DNA from: a bacterium
Lineage (GTDB): Bacteria > Planctomycetota > Planctomycetia > Kolteriales > Kolteriaceae
Direction of reading: 5' to 3'
DNA length: 39,064 nt
Assembly (NCBI GenBank): GCA_019753235.1
Contig: JAIELF010000088.1
Location: forward strand, 1 to 39,064
The position numbers were made by a program, and so were the translations under genes. Of the stretch, positions 36,396 through 39,064 are shown piece after piece. Every line of letters begins with the position of its first letter. Position 1 is the stretch's first letter. The notes below the pieces were generated by a model that was not told the DNA's origin, ran no database searches, and saw only the letters and a list, made by a program, of their open reading frames with translations.

Positions 36396-36905
36396 ATGGT
36401 GCCGAATGTACCAAGCTGCGCTTTACGAAAGGACCTTTGCGATATGTGCTTACGCTACGTCGAGTACGCCACGGCATTGGCGATCGAAGATTTGCTTGAT
36501 TGGAAACGCTATGAGGAAAGCCTTGAAGATGGGTCCCTCAGAAACGAAATAGAAGCAATCATTGCATCATACGTGTCTTGTGTATCATCACATTTGGTAT
36601 CCGACGGTGATCAGCGTGTGGTTTGCATTATCATCGAACTAACAGATGGACATCAGCGATACGCCGAGGTCGCCAGCCTTCGAGCGGACGATGGGTCCGA
36701 AAGGGTGATTGCTGCCACCCTAAAGGACGACTTTCCTTATTCCTCTCCCCCAACCTCACCCACCATTTTTAAACCTGGCTCATGGAAGTTTCCAGGTTAC
36801 CAATTAATCGGATTTGGGCCGTCAACGATACTTAAGTGCAAAACTATTGCCTCCCTTAAAACAGGTTGGAACTCAGAGCGTACAACTGTTGGACATGCTC
36901 CTTAA
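36396..36905 (+). CDS. Hypothetical protein of the integrated element
   Basis: I do not recognise this 169-residue product. It is soluble, with a Cys-containing N-terminal part (LCDMCLRYVEYATALAIEDLLDWKRYEES), an Ile/Val-rich central strand (QRVVCIIIELTDGHQRYAEV), and a C-terminal PGSWKFPGYQLIGFG segment. No ribosome binding site is obvious before the ATG at 36396, so the start is uncertain. It precedes the primase-like gene by 76 bases on the same strand. Confidence 0.55.
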   Translation: MVPNVPSCALRKDLCDMCLRYVEYATALAIEDLLDWKRYEESLEDGSLRNEIEAIIASYVSCVSSHLVSDGDQRVVCIIIELTDGHQRYAEVASLRADDGSERVIAATLKDDFPYSSPPTSPTIFKPGSWKFPGYQLIGFGPSTILKCKTIASLKTGWNSERTTVGHAP

Positions 36906-36981
36906 TTAATCGTTCACCGATTTTTTCTCCAAAAACAGACTCATTCCTTCCCACTGGGGGACTTCCTCAGTGGGAGTTCCG

Positions 36982-38880
36982 ATGACCGAGGCAGAGTCCG
37001 CTCTTATGCACCAGACACAAATCCCCACCGTCAACAAGATTCCACCAGGCATGGCGACCATGAATCAGCTACTTGGCCGACGACTGGTTCTGTCCTCCAA
37101 GCAACAAGCCGTTGCCAGACTTCGTTTTCCAGCAATCCAAAAGGAGTGGTCGGACGAAACGCAAACATGGGTGAAGTCCTCTGTAGAACGCTCGGTCGAC
37201 CTCTTCCAGATTGCCGCCGCTCGCCCCATGACGAGCCTCCTTCAGCTGGCAGAGATGGACTACTACGACCTGTTCGTGCAAGACGCCTCAACGGCCAACC
37301 ATCTGGCGGTCAGCTCAGGCAAGCCAGTCAAGATTGATGGCCACCCCTACATCGATGCTCATGGGCACCAAGTCTGGGACGACGGTAAATGGGCGGTCGA
37401 CGAAAGCGGCGAGTACGTCTTGGACATCGACGGGAATCTCATCCCTGCACCGACTTCACGAAAGGTCGAAGGAGGATGGCAGTACCGTCAGGGCCCGATC
37501 AGCCGCAGTTCCATCAAAAATCATCTGAATGGCAGGGACGTATTCGGAGTTCTGGGAGGCAGGTTCTCCCGCTTCTTCGTTTTGGACGTCGACCTTCACT
37601 CTGGTGACCCTGAGGTTTACAAGCATCGCCTGGATGTCTTGATTCCGTTGTTTTGGGGGCGGTTTCGTTCAAGTTTTTCGATTTCTCAGGGCGGAGTCCA
37701 CATCATCGGGACTCTCCCGAAGCGGGAAAGGCTGAATCACCTGCGTAGCGAGCTGACTCGCTCACTTCATTTCCATTCGGGAAATGACTCCACCATCTTT
37801 GCTGGCGACAATCTCCTCATTGAGCTGTTTCCAGACTCTAAGCGTGGGATTCGACTTCCTTTGGCCTGTGGGAGAGTGGTGTTTTGCGATGGGATTCTTC
37901 ATACCAGAACATTGCGATCAGGAAAGCAAGTGCCTGATGTTCGTGAGTTTATTAAGTGGACAAGGTCTTCGTCTCAACCAAGCCTTTCACCCATGGATGT
38001 TATTAATCAGGCTATTAATTATGCGAAACCACGAACGCCTCGTGTCCAGTCAGTTATTAACGTGCCAGGCAATGAGGCTAAGCCTACTCAATCACTGTCA
38101 TTTGCCTCACAGAAGGGAAACTTTCTTCACAACCTAGTGAGTTTTTGGTCAGGGAGTATGCCGTATTTACCTGGCCTTCTTAATAACATGCTCTTAATGT
38201 CGACCAGGCTATTAATTCACTCGGGACATTCAGATGATTCAATTATTAATGTATTGTCTGATTTGTCAAAGTCATTGAGGGAGAGTGGATACACTTCGAA
38301 TACTTTGATGGATGTAGCAAGATTACGGTCACATTTTCTTCAAAAAATTCGGGAATGCAGGGATAACACCAACCAACCTGACCCTGGCCTATCCACAGCC
38401 AAGATGAGGGGTGTAGCCGAGTATTGCAAGCGTATTGGGTTTCGGCTGGATGATTCGTCGACTTGGTATCTTATTAATAATACAAGGAATAATCTATCTA
38501 CGTCTATTCTTTGTGAGCCAAAATTTGACTCAGAAGACAAGAAAGTCATCCAAGAAAAAATCGCTCCCATCCTAAAATCGGACACCCTCTCCGCCGAGTA
38601 CAGTATCAGACGCTTGCTAGGCTGGCTCGGCAACGACAATCGCCAGCTATCATCCAGGAACCTTTTGCCCAAGTTACTGGACGGAACAGGCGTAAAAATC
38701 GGCAACCATGGGAAACAAAGGAGGTTTTTGAGGGCACTGGTAAAGGAGGGATTCATTGAGATAGTCCGAGAATATTCGCCACCTTCAGCAAGAAGATTAG
38801 CAAGAACATATGCATTAACAAAGAGAATGAAAGAGAAACTGGTCCCAGGAAACACGAAAGGAATGAGCGATGGCAATTGA
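36982..38880 (+). CDS. Primase-polymerase (AEP)-like replication protein
   Basis: The 632-residue protein is probably the element's replication protein. It shows the three motifs of archaeo-eukaryotic primases: D202-x-D204 in FFVLDVDLHSGDP, H240 in SQGGVHIIG, and E281 in LIELFPDSKRGIRLPLACGR (R291 onward). This last motif is like that of primases in mobile elements and in TOTE-type systems. The C-terminal half (~430-630) is helical, with no visible helicase Walker motifs, and ends in a winged-helix-like, Lys/Arg-rich stretch. The ATG at 36982 has GGGAG at five or six bases; a GTG at 36970 is upstream. Codons in the middle third are AT-rich (many ATT, AAT, TTA), unlike chromosomal neighbours. 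The next gene overlaps by 11 bases. Confidence 0.72.
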   Translation: MTEAESALMHQTQIPTVNKIPPGMATMNQLLGRRLVLSSKQQAVARLRFPAIQKEWSDETQTWVKSSVERSVDLFQIAAARPMTSLLQLAEMDYYDLFVQDASTANHLAVSSGKPVKIDGHPYIDAHGHQVWDDGKWAVDESGEYVLDIDGNLIPAPTSRKVEGGWQYRQGPISRSSIKNHLNGRDVFGVLGGRFSRFFVLDVDLHSGDPEVYKHRLDVLIPLFWGRFRSSFSISQGGVHIIGTLPKRERLNHLRSELTRSLHFHSGNDSTIFAGDNLLIELFPDSKRGIRLPLACGRVVFCDGILHTRTLRSGKQVPDVREFIKWTRSSSQPSLSPMDVINQAINYAKPRTPRVQSVINVPGNEAKPTQSLSFASQKGNFLHNLVSFWSGSMPYLPGLLNNMLLMSTRLLIHSGHSDDSIINVLSDLSKSLRESGYTSNTLMDVARLRSHFLQKIRECRDNTNQPDPGLSTAKMRGVAEYCKRIGFRLDDSSTWYLINNTRNNLSTSILCEPKFDSEDKKVIQEKIAPILKSDTLSAEYSIRRLLGWLGNDNRQLSSRNLLPKLLDGTGVKIGNHGKQRRFLRALVKEGFIEIVREYSPPSARRLARTYALTKRMKEKLVPGNTKGMSDGN

Positions 38881-39064
38881 CTTGACAATATTTGATGAGG
38901 ATGAGTTTGGTAAGTCCTTGGTGGAGCTGTCACTGGACGAATTGACCAGCCTGGGTACGGAGCTGCTCAGTTATGCCCAAGTCCTAGGCCAGCGGACGGC
39001 TCTGATGACGTATGAGGCAGGTAGGGTACTGTTCGAGATTCGAGCCAGACTTAAAGAAGATGGA
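38870..39064 (+). CDS. DUF3102-like protein, partial (runs off the window)
   Basis: The open frame of 65 codons begins at the ATG at 38870, with AAAGGA upstream, and overlaps the end of the primase-like gene by 11 bases, implying translational coupling. Visible residues (ELLSYAQVLGQRTALMTYEA, then GRVLFEIRARLKEDG) are helical and resemble the GxxLxExKxxLxHG pattern of DUF3102 proteins found on plasmids and phages. The rest of the gene is outside the window. Confidence 0.6.
   Translation, partial: MAIDLTIFDEDEFGKSLVELSLDELTSLGTELLSYAQVLGQRTALMTYEAGRVLFEIRARLKEDG

Larger units (their letters stand above)
34553..39064. mobile_element. Integrated element at tRNA-Gln (left part)
   Basis: From the tRNA to the window's right end the genes are integrase, excisionase-like HTH, unknown, primase-like replication protein and a partial DUF3102-like gene. 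The base composition shifts to more AT, especially 36120-36370 and 38000-38500, unlike the flanking chromosome. This layout fits an integrative plasmid, phage satellite or small phage. No capsid, terminase or conjugation gene is visible, so the class remains open; the right border lies outside. Confidence 0.75.

Noticed and set aside
36982..38880. A TOTE-type or other defence system around the primase
   Set aside because: The primase motif resembles that class, but no helicase, nuclease or other conflict-system partner is visible in the window; a replication role in a mobile element is simpler.

Overview
The window reads as a chromosomal segment of a Planctomycetota bacterium. The evidence is the gene families: planctomycete cytochrome c fused to DUF1549/DUF1553, DUF1501, secreted sulfatase, WD40 fused to a CxxCH cytochrome domain, secreted TIM-barrel isomerase, and giant TPR membrane proteins. 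Most genes are GC-rich, loosely packed and carry signal peptides, lipoboxes or Tat signals. The order or genus cannot be fixed from the sequence alone.

Layout, left to right. 1-2.1 kb: branched-chain amino acid genes ilvN and ilvC in tandem, without ilvB in view. 2.7-5.0 kb: a Wzz/BY-kinase fusion for polysaccharide export. 5.0-9.7 kb (minus): a DUF1549/DUF1553 cytochrome gene broken by a single-base frameshift, followed closely by a Tat-exported DUF1501 gene. 10-14.3 kb: an outer-membrane porin, a five-helix membrane protein, an SH3-like secreted protein and a lipoprotein. 14.7-18.0 kb: sulfatase, small lipoprotein, and a TatC with an unusually long first periplasmic loop. 18.1-21.8 kb: two paralogous PEP-CTERM-like surface proteins flanking an antisense Tat-exported isomerase; each paralog has a long leader, a shared AT-rich element, a perfect hairpin, a near-consensus Shine-Dalgarno and a strong terminator. 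22.3-29.9 kb: three paralogous multi-membrane, TPR-tailed GT-C/TMTC-like proteins on the minus strand, interrupted by a plus-strand YaiI-family gene. 30-34 kb: a small unknown gene, a PepSY-type iron-associated membrane protein, and a hexapeptide acyltransferase translationally coupled to a WD40-cytochrome protein.

At 34.5 kb a tRNA-Gln(CTG) gene marks the border of an integrated element that runs off the right end. It holds a tyrosine integrase pointing at the tRNA, a coupled excisionase-like HTH gene, an unknown gene, a primase-polymerase-like replication protein and a partial DUF3102-like gene. This part is more AT-rich than the rest and has clustered TATTAAT motifs inside the primase gene.

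The most unusual items are the triplet of TMTC-like GT-C/TPR proteins next to the PEP-CTERM-like pair (a possible envelope glycosylation and surface-display neighbourhood), the TatC insertion, and the tRNA-linked element with its own primase. Functional links between these are inference from proximity.
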